From positions 1-56,375 of the forward strand of contig CAITNO010000159.1 of assembly GCA_903893795.1 (NCBI GenBank): a DNA stretch of 56,375 nt, read 5' to 3'. Below the pieces are notes generated by a model. It was not told the DNA's origin and did no database searches. It worked only from the letters and a program-made list of their open reading frames with translations. The position numbers were made by a program, and so were the translations under genes. Source of the stretch: Candidatus Hydrogenedentota bacterium (GTDB taxonomy: Bacteria > Hydrogenedentota > Hydrogenedentia > Hydrogenedentales > CAITNO01). Below, piece by piece: positions 18,601 through 26,697 of this stretch (positions are counted from its first letter, which is position 1; each line of letters begins with the position of its first letter).

Positions 18601-21103
18601 CCATGGTCAAATCGGTCATGGTGCTGAAGAACATGCGAAAATTGGTTTCGTTCTCCTGGAGTTTTTCCTCAGCCCGCTTGCGGACGGTAATGTCATGGTG
18701 GGTGCCGAACATCATGAGGGGTTTGCCGTCGGAGTTCCAGCGGGTGACCTTGCCCCGGTCCATCACCCATATCCAGTCGCCATTCTTGTGTCGCATGCGC
18801 ACTTCACAGCTGTAATGGTCCAATTCACCGCTGAAATGCCTTCCGGCCAATTCGTTGCTGAGGAGCAGGTCATCGGGATGGGCAAGACGTGTCCAGGTGT
18901 CAAATGAAACGGGAGAGAGTTCCTCGAGGGTGTAACCGGCAATTTCAGCCCACCGGGTATTAATGACAGTCTCTCCAGTCTCCATGTTCCATTCCCAGGT
19001 GCCGACATCGCTGCTGCTGATGATGTTCTTTAGCCGCTCGCGCTCCCGGTCCAGGGTCTCCCCCATTTTTCTGTGCGCGGTGATGTCCACTTCCGAGATC
19101 GCCATGCGTGTGACGCGCCCTTCGGCGTCGCGAACGGAGTTTCCGCGGCCGATCACATGTTTTGGTGCGCCGTCGCGGCAGCATATGCGGTACTTTTCCT
19201 CAAAGACGGGAGTTTCTCCGTCGAAGTGGGCGTCCATGGTTGCCCAGAACCGGGGGGCGTCGTCGGGGTGTATGGTCGCCTTCCAATCGATGTCCTCATC
19301 GTCTGTCCTGTGCGGGTCGTAACCGCGCATGCTTTTCCATCCGCCTGAAAGATAGACGCGGTCATTCACGGTGTCCCAGTCGAACAGCCCCCCTGAAGCA
19401 CCTTCCATGACAAGTTCGTAACGCAGGTTGGATTCGAGCAGCGAGGCGGTCCGTTCCTCGACCAAATGCACCAGTTGCTTTCTTCGCGCAAACACGACCC
19501 CCACCCAACTGGCGGTGACGACTGTCAGCGCGAGCCCCATGACCAGAACAATCCATCCTGTAAGGAGCGAGGTGGGGCCTTGGAACAGCGCCGAGGGGGT
19601 GGCTATGAGGTTGTAGGTCTTCCCGGCAAACAGTATTGGAAAGACAGCGAGCAAACCGTCAGACCTTGGCCCTGTCATGCCGGAATTCCGCGTGGATGCA
19701 ACAGCTTCAGCGGGTTTGCCCGCGCAGAAGTGTTTCAGTTTCATGCAGACAGGATTTGTGGTGTCATCGCCGCCGGTTGCCGCGGTCAGCAGCGTTTGCA
19801 TGCGCAGGACGGACAGCACGAACCCCCGAAACTGCCCGGTATCGCCACGGTCGAATACGGGGTGAAAGATCAGCATGCCCTGCTGCCGCTCCTTCTCCTG
19901 GACGAGCGTTACAGGTTCGGTTGCGGTAACAAGGCCGGTGTCCCGCGCTTCTTCGAGGGCTGCCTGCCGGAGCGGTTCCGAACCAAGGTCGTAACACAGG
20001 GCGGGCATGTTTCCATCAACGGGTTCCACATAGAGCACGGGATAGAAAACCGGTCTTCCGGAGGCTGGAACGCGATTGCCAAGCTGGTCCTTTTGCCATA
20101 TCTCAAAATTGGGTGTTCCGGTATCCCGGAGATTCTGCTCGAACAGAGGCCTATCCCCGCTGGTGATTGCGGGAATCCACTCCCAAGCCTGAACAGCCGT
20201 GTTCTTTGAAAGAAAGGAGGCAAACTGTCCAAAGTCATCGGCAGAAACATGTGTTCGGCCTTCGGCAAAACGTGCCAATGATTCCAGTTCCCTGTCATGC
20301 AGGGTGTCCAGGGTGCCGGCGATGCGTGCCGCCTGGGACTGGGCAAGCTGCAAAAAGGCGCTGCTTAGGCGGCGTTGCTCTTCACTTCGGGCCAGCGTGG
20401 CCACGAAGAGGGTAAGGATAAGTCCGAATGTGGCAATGGCCACGGCTTCCTGATGCGGCCACCTCCTGGGTTGGGACTGCAAAAAGCCAAAGATGAGCAC
20501 CACCCCGGCAAGGGTTAGGGTGAAAAGGACAGGAATAAGTATGATTCGGGCGAGATGCCAAAGGCGCTTGCCGGCGGCATTTTCAAAGGAAAGCGCGGCA
20601 ACAACAGCTCCGCCAGAAGGACTCAAGACGGGGGCGATGGTTGTGACTAGAATTTCCTGATGAAGTATCCTTAATCCTAAAACTGAGACGAGTTTTGAAT
20701 CTAAAGCACGGCCGTACTCGGGTAGGGCCTCATCGCATATCCGCCCCGGAGGGGAAAAATTGGCATCCCCCTGCTGCAGACCGTCGGCCATGCAGTAGTA
20801 GACCCCGTCATCATGCCGTCCCAGGAGATGGATAGACCGGCATTCCTGGTATTCCGAGCGGAGGGCGGCCAGTTGCCTGTTCAGCCGAAGATAGTAGGGA
20901 TTCAAGGACTCGGCGGGCATTTTCGACAGGATGCCTATGCAGTCGCTCTCTTCTGTCATCACCTGGGCCAGGAGTTGGGCCTCCTGAAGCAACTCGGAAC
21001 GCATCTCTCTCAGCGAAGACGCTACGGTCCACCAGACAAAGATTCCCCCAACAAGCAGCGTGGTGGACAGCGAGAAGAGTGTGAGCCGCGCCTTGATTGT
21101 CAT
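15632..21103 (-). CDS. Giant membrane sensor histidine kinase with CHASE and eight PAS domains
   Basis: An 1823-residue protein. Helix 1 at about 7-29 is followed by a periplasmic segment to about 184. Helices at about 185-208 and 217-238 lead to a CHASE domain at about 245-460 (FYPVLYVEP, ALCYDLGSEPLRQAAL), and a helix at about 511-538 returns to the cytoplasm. Eight PAS/PAC units follow from about 561 to 1540, most ending in a DIT-R-K PAC signature. Units 7 and 8 are near duplicates. The kinase core has His1602 in NIAHQWRQPLNAL and an HATPase with EPYFTTKPQGSGIGLYM. CHASE domains bind small extracytoplasmic ligands; the PAS units could sense redox, light or cytoplasmic ligands. No cofactor can be assigned. 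It overlaps the next receiver-kinase gene by 4 bp. Confidence 0.92.
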   Translation of the reverse strand: MTIKARLTLFSLSTTLLVGGIFVWWTVASSLREMRSELLQEAQLLAQVMTEESDCIGILSKMPAESLNPYYLRLNRQLAALRSEYQECRSIHLLGRHDDGVYYCMADGLQQGDANFSPPGRICDEALPEYGRALDSKLVSVLGLRILHQEILVTTIAPVLSPSGGAVVAALSFENAAGKRLWHLARIILIPVLFTLTLAGVVLIFGFLQSQPRRWPHQEAVAIATFGLILTLFVATLARSEEQRRLSSAFLQLAQSQAARIAGTLDTLHDRELESLARFAEGRTHVSADDFGQFASFLSKNTAVQAWEWIPAITSGDRPLFEQNLRDTGTPNFEIWQKDQLGNRVPASGRPVFYPVLYVEPVDGNMPALCYDLGSEPLRQAALEEARDTGLVTATEPVTLVQEKERQQGMLIFHPVFDRGDTGQFRGFVLSVLRMQTLLTAATGGDDTTNPVCMKLKHFCAGKPAEAVASTRNSGMTGPRSDGLLAVFPILFAGKTYNLIATPSALFQGPTSLLTGWIVLVMGLALTVVTASWVGVVFARRKQLVHLVEERTASLLESNLRYELVMEGASGGLFDWDTVNDRVYLSGGWKSMRGYDPHRTDDEDIDWKATIHPDDAPRFWATMDAHFDGETPVFEEKYRICCRDGAPKHVIGRGNSVRDAEGRVTRMAISEVDITAHRKMGETLDRERERLKNIISSSDVGTWEWNMETGETVINTRWAEIAGYTLEELSPVSFDTWTRLAHPDDLLLSNELAGRHFSGELDHYSCEVRMRHKNGDWIWVMDRGKVTRWNSDGKPLMMFGTHHDITVRKRAEEKLQENETNFRMFFSTMTDLTMVCSPEGGLLFVNDAVQTRLGYSSEELSALTVLDLHPDEHRVEAQAIFAAMLRGERECCPLPLAAKDGSYVPVETRVWVGKWNGRGCIFGMSKDLSKEQEAQQRFERLFRNNPALMALSSTEDRRLTDVNDSFLAATGYTREQVIGKTTAELGFFINPERHADAMSTLFATGHMSNVELEVRCKGGERLHGLFSAELIISQGRGHILSVMIDITRRKRTEERLRESEEIYRNQFARNTAVMLLVDPSDGTVIDANPAAQEFYGYSQERLRAMNISDINTLPEADLRKAMATVPSKKGALFNFQHRLADGSIRDVEVSSSSIPFSGRTVLHSIIHDVTQRIQTEHALRQTSARLSLAAKAGGVGIWDYYVVQNKLVWDDQMYRLYGITEDQFSGAYDAWQAGLHPDDRERGDEEIQSALRGEKDFDTEFRVIWPDGSIHSIRALALVYRDTSGKPLRLIGTNWDITDRKHAEMEIQRQASLITSLLDSIPDIIFFKDVDGVYLGCNPPFSEFSGRSRDEIIGNTDYDLFDKEIADFFRVKDREMLELLKPSHNEESITYPDGRTMQIDTLKTPYWAADGTLIGVLGISRDITVRKQAEEEIRRQASLIRSLLDSIPDLIFYKDLNGVYLGCNPPCAEFMGLSRDDVVGRTDYDLFGGEVADILHEQDLQVIESRRSIHNEDWFPRVDGTGVLFETLKTPYLAADGSLVGVLGVSRDITRRKQAEDALRNFNDSIALQVRKQVADNMALERALIHQSRLAAVGEMLNNIAHQWRQPLNALGIGLANLHDAHRHHELDDQLMAQSVETANRLIQKMSTTINDFRTFFQPNKELVAFSLREQIDAAVALVEPNFKSDKIAIHYIGDEDFICFGIPNEYSQVLLNLLLNAREAIVAHAQPQGLVEIEVLGTGADACVSVRDNGGGIPPDVLDRIFEPYFTTKPQGSGIGLYMSEMIVGRRMNGAIKVRNVPGGAEFTIVTPLQNRDDKNAKETQP

Positions 21104-21324
21104 GACGGAAGAAGCACCCGATTGCCCAGTTCTGACAGACTCGAAGAAGCCATGCTACGGACGCCCTGGTCCATCATTGGGTGCAACCCCTTGTCGTGGG
21201 CGTTCAGCAGCACTGCGCGAAAGTGGTGCCCATCGCCGAAGCGATGTGTGACACCCCAAATCCGCGCAGCACGATGGTCTGCCGCCTCGTTGAATATCAC
21301 AGTCTGAGTAACCCTCTTTATCAT
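21100..21324 (-). CDS. Possible small protein upstream of the PAS kinase, or gene remnant
   Basis: A 74-codon frame whose TGA overlaps the kinase ATG by four bases (ATGA), the arrangement seen at other real junctions in this window. Against it, I see no ribosome site before its ATG, no recognisable domain, and an ordinary composition. It could instead be the degraded 3-prime end of a larger sensor or binding protein that once preceded the kinase. A perfect 7-bp hairpin (CGCCCAG-AGG-CTGGGCG on the plus strand, 21338-21354) lies just upstream, after the amidohydrolase gene, without a T run. Confidence 0.25.
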   Translation of the reverse strand: MIKRVTQTVIFNEAADHRAARIWGVTHRFGDGHHFRAVLLNAHDKGLHPMMDQGVRSMASSSLSELGNRVLLPS

Positions 21325-21425
21325 CGGGATTGTACTCCGCCCAGAGGCTGGGCGTGGTCAGGCATTCCCCGAATCTTGACTGCGAAATTCCTTAGCTGAG
21401 GATGGATGGGGACAGGAGGCAGACT

Positions 21426-22337
21426 TCAGGCCATGAGTGCCTGCAGGTGGGTGACGGCACAGAGTCCGACTGCGGTGGGATGGTAGCCGCCTTCCAGGAA
21501 AGACACGACGCGGCCCTGGGCCACATTGCGGACCAAGCGGGTCATTTCGGCGAAATGCTCGGCCTCGAGCAATTGATTGCCAAGGGGGTCCAGGCGGTGG
21601 GCGTCAAAACCCGCGGAGATAAGAAGGAATTCCGGGGCAAACAACTGCAATTGGGGAACCACAACGCCCCGGACCGTGTTTATCCACTGGTCTGGACTGC
21701 ATCCGGGTGGCATCTGGAAGTTAAGGGTGGTATTGGCCTTGCCGCGCTCGAAGGGAAAGCCGGTGCCGGGGAACTGGGGATACTCGTGCAGACTGACAAA
21801 GAAGACCGACTCGTCCTCGTAGAAGATGTGCTGGGTACCGTTGCCGTGGTGGACGTCGAAGTCGAAAATGGCCACCCGGTGCAGTCCGGCGACATCGCGG
21901 AGCCAGCGGGCCGCAACGGCGACGTTGTTGAAGACGCAGAAACCCATGGCAAAGTCGGCTTCGGCGTGGTGGCCCGGGGGGCGCATGACCACAAAGGCAT
22001 TGTCGCATTCTCCCGCAATCACCGCCTTGCAGGCGGTGATGCCTGCACCTGCGGAAAGGAGGGCTGCGTCCCATGTCTTGTCCATCATGACGGTATCCGG
22101 GTCGGGATAATCTTCCCCCTCAAGACAGCAACGTTTGACGGTGTCGATATGCTCCGCTGTATGGACACGCAATAGATCCTCGCGGGTGGCGGGTTCGGGG
22201 GTGAGCAGGGGGGGCGTGATTCCGGCGGCTTCTATGGCAGCAAGCACGGACTTCAGGCGTGAAGGACACTCGGGGTGATTCTCCCCCGTGTCATGGGCGA
22301 GCGTCTGCTCGCAGTAGACCAGCGCCGTTTTTGCCAT
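21426..22337 (-). CDS. Histone-deacetylase-family amidohydrolase (AcuC/acetylpolyamine deacetylase-like)
   Basis: A 303-residue cytoplasmic Zn enzyme of the HDAC/AcuC/AphA superfamily. The active-site pair is in PPGHHAE (His123-His124). The zinc ligands are Asp161 and His163 in DFDVHHGNGTQ and Asp245 in SAGFDAHRLDPLG. HPECPSRL near the N-terminus is also typical. These enzymes remove acetyl or other acyl groups from lysine side chains or polyamines; the exact substrate is not decided by sequence. It lies 54 bp after lspA and probably shares a transcript with pfaD-like and lspA genes. Length and motifs are complete. Confidence 0.88.
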   Translation of the reverse strand: MAKTALVYCEQTLAHDTGENHPECPSRLKSVLAAIEAAGITPPLLTPEPATREDLLRVHTAEHIDTVKRCCLEGEDYPDPDTVMMDKTWDAALLSAGAGITACKAVIAGECDNAFVVMRPPGHHAEADFAMGFCVFNNVAVAARWLRDVAGLHRVAIFDFDVHHGNGTQHIFYEDESVFFVSLHEYPQFPGTGFPFERGKANTTLNFQMPPGCSPDQWINTVRGVVVPQLQLFAPEFLLISAGFDAHRLDPLGNQLLEAEHFAEMTRLVRNVAQGRVVSFLEGGYHPTAVGLCAVTHLQALMA

Positions 22338-22391
22338 TGCATATCCTCACAAAGTTACTGTCCACTATTGTAGCGGTGCGGCATCCTTGTT

Positions 22392-22961
22392 TCAATCTTC
22401 TTTATTGACTTCCCTGAATATCGGCTTTTCCGGCTTTAGGATGCCGGGTTCCCGTTCCAATACCCTTGGGTGGCGGAATTCGTGATAGAGCAGCAAGAGC
22501 AGCCCTCCCACGATGGCCAGGTCAGCGACATTGAAGATCCCCGAGCGCAGGCTGGAATCGCCGAAGTTTATACCTATGTTCATGAAATCCACAACCCGCC
22601 CGTTGCGAAAGATGCGGTCAATAAGGTTGCCCAGGCCTCCGGAAAGAATCATGGCGAGTGAAATGGGCACGATGAGCGGCCTGGACCGGCCGAAAATGAG
22701 CCAGACGGCCACGGCGGTGAGGATGACGCTGTTGAGGCCCATCATAACCCATGATCGAATCGTTGGGGAGAGGGTGGCGCCCAGACTGAGGAACGCGCCG
22801 GTATTCTCGGCATACTGGATGCGAATCAGGTCACCCCAGGAGCGCCAGGAGAACCCGGCGTCGCGCAGGTAGCAAATGGCAACCCATTTTGTGGCGTGAT
22901 CCAGGGCGATAAGCACCACGAGGATGGCGGCTGCTAGAAATAAATGGCCGTATTTCTTCAT
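22392..22961 (-). CDS. lspA: Lipoprotein signal peptidase (signal peptidase II)
   Basis: LspA is the inner-membrane aspartic protease that cuts the signal peptide of diacylglyceryl-prolipoproteins. About 189 residues from the ATG at 22961, which overlaps the upstream stop by four bases (ATGA). An ATG 15 bases further upstream is possible but has no ribosome site. Four hydrophobic segments are visible. The conserved GGLGNLIDR, the first catalytic Asp in VVDFMN and the second in FNVADLAI are all present. The first helix contains the usual LDHATKW segment. The C-terminal tail is a little longer than in E. coli. It is translationally coupled to the PfaD-like gene, an unusual neighbour. Confidence 0.93.
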   Translation of the reverse strand: MKKYGHLFLAAAILVVLIALDHATKWVAICYLRDAGFSWRSWGDLIRIQYAENTGAFLSLGATLSPTIRSWVMMGLNSVILTAVAVWLIFGRSRPLIVPISLAMILSGGLGNLIDRIFRNGRVVDFMNIGINFGDSSLRSGIFNVADLAIVGGLLLLLYHEFRHPRVLEREPGILKPEKPIFREVNKED

Positions 22962-24628
22962 GTAGGCAGATTCCAATGTTCAAAAGCCCAATACTTGGAG
23001 ATCTCATCATCGCGCAAGGGGGCGCAGCGCAGGTCTTTTGAGGAGAGTATAACCCCTTGGCCGCGCAGGGTTGCGGCGCGCAGTAGCACTACGGCATGAA
23101 AGAGCAGATTACGCGCCACGAGAGGCGCAATGCGGTGCTCCGGTTGCTCAAGAAAGGAGCCACGCGCCCAGTCGTTGAAGGCGCCCATGGCGGGTCCGCA
23201 CCAAATCTGGTAGTCCTCCACCCTGTCGGGGATGCCCCGGGTGGCCCAGTGGGAGGATTGGCCCAAATACCAACGGAAAAGGAGGGCCATTTTGTGACGT
23301 GGACTGGCGGCAGCCTTTTCGAGTTGGCGCGGATCGCGTGTTTCAAAGAAGCGCCGCGTATGGTCCCAGACCTCCTCCAGTGGCATGCGAAAGACGGTTT
23401 CCTCCAGTTTGCGTCGGTCCTTTTCCGGAATCGCGTCGATGGATTCGTATTGTTTGTACAGTTCGAGCAATCTTGACGCGCGTTCGGCAAATCGAACGCC
23501 CTTCTTGAGGACCTGGACGGACACTCCCATCTCAAACATGTCGGCGGAGGGAACATTGGCAACGTCGGTCTGGGAGGCATTGGCCAAGAGGGCGCGCACC
23601 GCTTCGGAAGTGCCCGACTCGATGCAGGCCTGATTGACGGACCCGGTGACCACCCAGGCGGCGCCCATGGAAAAAGCGGCGGCAACGGACTGGGGTGTGG
23701 CAATACCGCCGGCCAGACCGACCCTCAGGGGTAGGGCATAGCCATAGCGTTCGGCACATTCATCGCGCAGTTGAAGCAGACTCGGGAGCATGGCGAGCGC
23801 AGCGCGGTGGTCGGTATGCCCACCGGAATCGGCCTCCCCGGTCAAATCCTGGGCCAGGGGGATTTCGGAGGCAAGCAGGGCTTCGTCGGGCGTGATATCA
23901 CCGGATTCCACCAGGCGACGCAGAAGCTTTTCGGGCGGCGGCGCGAAGAATCGGGCGGCTATCTCCACCCTGGAAGCCTTGGCAATGACGCGGTTTGGGG
24001 CGACAACGGCGCCGTTTGGACCGCGGTGCAGTCCTGTCACGCGATATTTGACCAGGGCAGGCGTGGGAAAGAGGTAGGCGGACGCCTCCACGAGGTGCAA
24101 GCCATGGCGGACGTAGACGTTGGCAACGGCCATTTCCCATGCGGGGTCATTGGGACTGTTAATGAGGTTAAATCCAAAGGGTATCGCCGGGTCAGTCTCC
24201 TGGAGACGAAGCAAGGCCGCTTCAATTGTTTCCGGTGATTCCCCGGCCGCACCATAGAAGGCAAGCATCCCCGCCCGGCCCATGGCGAGAACCAAGTCGT
24301 GTGAGGATATGCCATGCGCCATGGAGCCGGCATAGAGCGGCAGGAAAAGTCCATGATCCTCACAGAACGAGGTGTCGCCGAGTTTTGCGGGGTCTAGAGG
24401 AGGGGCAAAGCCCAGGAGGGGTAAGGCGTCTTTCGGAATAACTTCCGGGTACGCGCAGAGGCAGCCGGAGGTGGCAAACTCCAATCGTTCCTGATTTTGT
24501 ACGCCGTAAAGAGGATGGGAAAGGGTGCGCAAAGACTCCTCGGTCGTCATGGGGGCTTGCCCAACTGTGACGGATTGTTCGGGCAGCCATAATTGACTGC
24601 TGCAAGATGGGGTTTGAGTTTTCGGCAT
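22958..24628 (-). CDS. PfaD-family FMN-dependent enoyl reductase
   Basis: A 556-residue member of the PfaD / nitronate monooxygenase-like TIM-barrel family. PfaD proteins are the trans-acting enoyl reductases of polyunsaturated fatty acid and polyketide synthases. The characteristic stretches are PLYAGSMAHGISSHDLVLAM, FGFNLINSPNDPAWE, VEASAYLFPTPALVKYR, EADSGGHTDHR and VGLAGGIATPQSVAAAFSMG followed by VTGSVNQACIESGTS, the flavin-binding barrel signatures. The length matches PfaD. No PfaA, PfaB, PfaC or PKS gene is in the window, so this looks like an orphan PfaD. Its partners could lie elsewhere in the genome, or it may act on another enoyl substrate. It heads an apparent operon with lspA and an HDAC-like gene, with a promoter-like site about 42 bp upstream. 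Confidence 0.9.
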   Translation of the reverse strand: MPKTQTPSCSSQLWLPEQSVTVGQAPMTTEESLRTLSHPLYGVQNQERLEFATSGCLCAYPEVIPKDALPLLGFAPPLDPAKLGDTSFCEDHGLFLPLYAGSMAHGISSHDLVLAMGRAGMLAFYGAAGESPETIEAALLRLQETDPAIPFGFNLINSPNDPAWEMAVANVYVRHGLHLVEASAYLFPTPALVKYRVTGLHRGPNGAVVAPNRVIAKASRVEIAARFFAPPPEKLLRRLVESGDITPDEALLASEIPLAQDLTGEADSGGHTDHRAALAMLPSLLQLRDECAERYGYALPLRVGLAGGIATPQSVAAAFSMGAAWVVTGSVNQACIESGTSEAVRALLANASQTDVANVPSADMFEMGVSVQVLKKGVRFAERASRLLELYKQYESIDAIPEKDRRKLEETVFRMPLEEVWDHTRRFFETRDPRQLEKAAASPRHKMALLFRWYLGQSSHWATRGIPDRVEDYQIWCGPAMGAFNDWARGSFLEQPEHRIAPLVARNLLFHAVVLLRAATLRGQGVILSSKDLRCAPLRDDEISKYWAFEHWNLPT

Positions 24629-24669
24629 GACGTAATAATGCTTGCTGTTAAGTACCTTGGTAAATGGCT

Positions 24670-24697
24670 AGTGTATCACATTTGTCTTGGCTGTCAG
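24670..24697 (-). promoter_or_regulatory. Candidate promoter of the pfaD-like / lspA operon
   Basis: On the minus strand CTGACA (24697-24692) and TACACT (24675-24670) are 16 bp apart, and the -10 box carries the extended TG motif (TGATACACT). The predicted start leaves a leader of about 35 nt to the ATG at 24628. Confidence 0.45.
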
Positions 24698-24830
24698 GCG
24701 TGTCGCAAAGCAAAGTGGGCCACTCGCGGCAAGCTCACGGGAACTCGCACTTGGCCAAGCAATCAAGCAATAGGGATAGGCGTGCTTGACCTGACAGGTT
24801 GTGGTGTTGGGAATCCAGGATCACTGAGAT

Positions 24831-24871
24831 GGTGCGTTGTGTCTTGCTGCGCAAGACTTCACGCACCCTAC
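24831..24871. repeat. REP-like palindrome, copy A
   Basis: Nested stems GGTGCGT/ACGCACC and GTCTTGC/GCAAGAC form one hairpin at 24831-24868, followed by CTAC. The same design recurs at 29558 and 53040, and a related form at 41460. This copy lies just past the 3-prime end of the GH99-like gene, where it may help end or protect the transcript. Confidence 0.75.
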
Positions 24872-24882
24872 TCTCACGCACT

Positions 24883-26634
24883 CTATTCCTGGTAGCGGTA
24901 TGCGAATCTTCCCGGAGGGGCCGCGTCACCGTTGGCGGTTAAATCCATAATATCCCCGTTGGCGCAGTTGTTGTCGGCCCACTTGAAGCTCAGGTCGATC
25001 TTAACTTCGGCGTTGAGACCCAGCAGGGCACGCGGGATGGCGAGCTGCAGTTGGTTGCCCTCCACGCGCAGAGGGAGCGTTGCGACACGCTCCCAATTCC
25101 ATCCTCCGATGCTGTGCTCCAACACGGCCTTTCCATCCTCAGGGGTGACCCGGTTGACTGCAAAGTCATACCCCTCCCAGCCCGTGTCGGCGCGGTGGTC
25201 GGCGTTTATGAAAAGGCGCATCCAGGACGGATCTGTACTTGATGTCAGGGGAGCCGCGGTTTCGCTATAGAAATAGAGGCTCTCGCTGTCACGGGACACT
25301 TTGCAGCGGAGAATGTTGTTTCGGGCGGTGGTGTTGGTGTAGCGACCTGCAGAGCCCCATCCGGGATGGTCACGGTGGAAGCTGCCCCGGTGGTTGCGGA
25401 ATTCTGGGGTGACCCCCTCCCACTGCCCAAAGCCGCCAGGAATGTCGATAGACTTCGGATCGCCCGCCTTGGGCTGAGGCCGCGCGCCCTTGTATCGGCG
25501 CACGTAGTCGACCAGTTGATAGTAGTAGGAATCCCAGTGACCGCCGCGCATGGGTTCGATGTCGCGGCTATTTTCTTCGTTGAACTGGTCGACAAACATG
25601 ACGGGCCGTTTCACGCCGTTGAACTCCTTGAAGCGCATCGCTATCCACTCGTTCCACCCGGTGACAAAAACGAACCGGGGGTCCTCTTTCAGCGCGCGGT
25701 CCCATTGTTCGGCGAAGTTGAATCCATAGAAAGACGCGTTGGGCCGTTTGTCCCAAGTGCCGTTATGATAGCTGCGTCCGAGGGCGCCATCCTCGGACAG
25801 GGAACCGAGGCGGCCTTCCACGGCGTTCTGCGCCACGCCCACCGTCATTTGTTCGGCCTCTCCCCTGCTGTTCTTGAAGACATGCTGGGGGAAGACCTCC
25901 AACCAGCCCCATTCGTCTGCTTTGTCGGGTCCCGTAAAATAGGATGGGACAGGCTTGCGGAACGTAAAGAAGGCGCGTTGCTCTTCGTTCACTTTGGCAG
26001 GGTCTGCCATGATGAGCGGTTTGCCTTCCCACTGAAACCACAGTTCCGGATACCGGCCCGGCTTGTACAGTGCGTCGAAGAGTTCGCTCACGGTGCCGGC
26101 AGGGTCGCCGAAGGGGCAGAGAAAGGCAATCTGCGGGGTGCGCTCTCCCCGGGAGCGGATATCCATGAACGCCTCGCAGAGGGCGGTGTAGCAGGCGGGA
26201 TAGGTGGAGTGGTTGGTCACGTCAAAGATCACCACATCCACCTGCGCGTCGGCGAGCATTTGTGCATGGCGCCGCAAGACCCAGCCGTCTTCGGAGAGGT
26301 AATAGCCGAAGAGGGGTTCACCCCAGTGGTGAAAGGCGCTCATGGGCCCCCAGGCAGGATTGTCCGCATCCTGCAGAGCCTCTGGATGGGCGGCCAGGAT
26401 CTTGCTGTTGTCATGCGGTCCGGATTGGCCGTGCTGTCCCTGCCAGAGAAAATAGAACATTCCGACGAAGCGCTCCGGCCTTGGCGCCGGTGCGCTTTCC
26501 CCGGTGACCACGGCTCGACCGAGCATGTCCACGGCCTCCCAGGTGTCGCTGTAAAGATCCCACGCTGCGGGAGGGATGCTGTCGGGGGCGCAGAGCGTTA
26601 TCAGCGCTGCCATGGCCATGCACGCGGTTAACAT
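24883..26634 (-). CDS. Exported GH99/GH71-like glycoside hydrolase with C-terminal CBM9-like domain
   Basis: A 583-residue exported protein. The N-terminus (LTACMAMAALITLC) is a short signal peptide and GGAGA lies seven bases before the ATG. Residues about 55-390 look like a (beta/alpha)8 barrel of the GH99/GH71 type: FYFLWQG, HHWGEPLFGYYLSEDGWV, DVVIFDVTN, LWFQWEGKPLI and FVTGWNEWIA. The last motif carries a likely catalytic glutamate. The C-terminal part from about 460 (DPSWMRLFINADHRADTGW, GYDFAVNR) resembles CBM9-type carbohydrate-binding domains. GH99 enzymes are endo-mannosidases and GH71 enzymes alpha-1,3-glucanases; I cannot choose a substrate. It follows the NAGLU gene by 63 bp and probably shares its transcript. 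Confidence 0.7.
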   Translation of the reverse strand: MLTACMAMAALITLCAPDSIPPAAWDLYSDTWEAVDMLGRAVVTGESAPAPRPERFVGMFYFLWQGQHGQSGPHDNSKILAAHPEALQDADNPAWGPMSAFHHWGEPLFGYYLSEDGWVLRRHAQMLADAQVDVVIFDVTNHSTYPACYTALCEAFMDIRSRGERTPQIAFLCPFGDPAGTVSELFDALYKPGRYPELWFQWEGKPLIMADPAKVNEEQRAFFTFRKPVPSYFTGPDKADEWGWLEVFPQHVFKNSRGEAEQMTVGVAQNAVEGRLGSLSEDGALGRSYHNGTWDKRPNASFYGFNFAEQWDRALKEDPRFVFVTGWNEWIAMRFKEFNGVKRPVMFVDQFNEENSRDIEPMRGGHWDSYYYQLVDYVRRYKGARPQPKAGDPKSIDIPGGFGQWEGVTPEFRNHRGSFHRDHPGWGSAGRYTNTTARNNILRCKVSRDSESLYFYSETAAPLTSSTDPSWMRLFINADHRADTGWEGYDFAVNRVTPEDGKAVLEHSIGGWNWERVATLPLRVEGNQLQLAIPRALLGLNAEVKIDLSFKWADNNCANGDIMDLTANGDAAPPGRFAYRYQE

Positions 26635-26697
26635 TCCAAGGTCTCCGTTATAAGTTATGAAGAGTCAGATTAGGCGGTCAGGAGAGCAGCTCTGTCG

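Noticed and set aside
25366..26631. Open frame of 421 codons antisense to the GH99-like gene
   Set aside because: Same pattern of GC-rich complement without domains or ribosome site.
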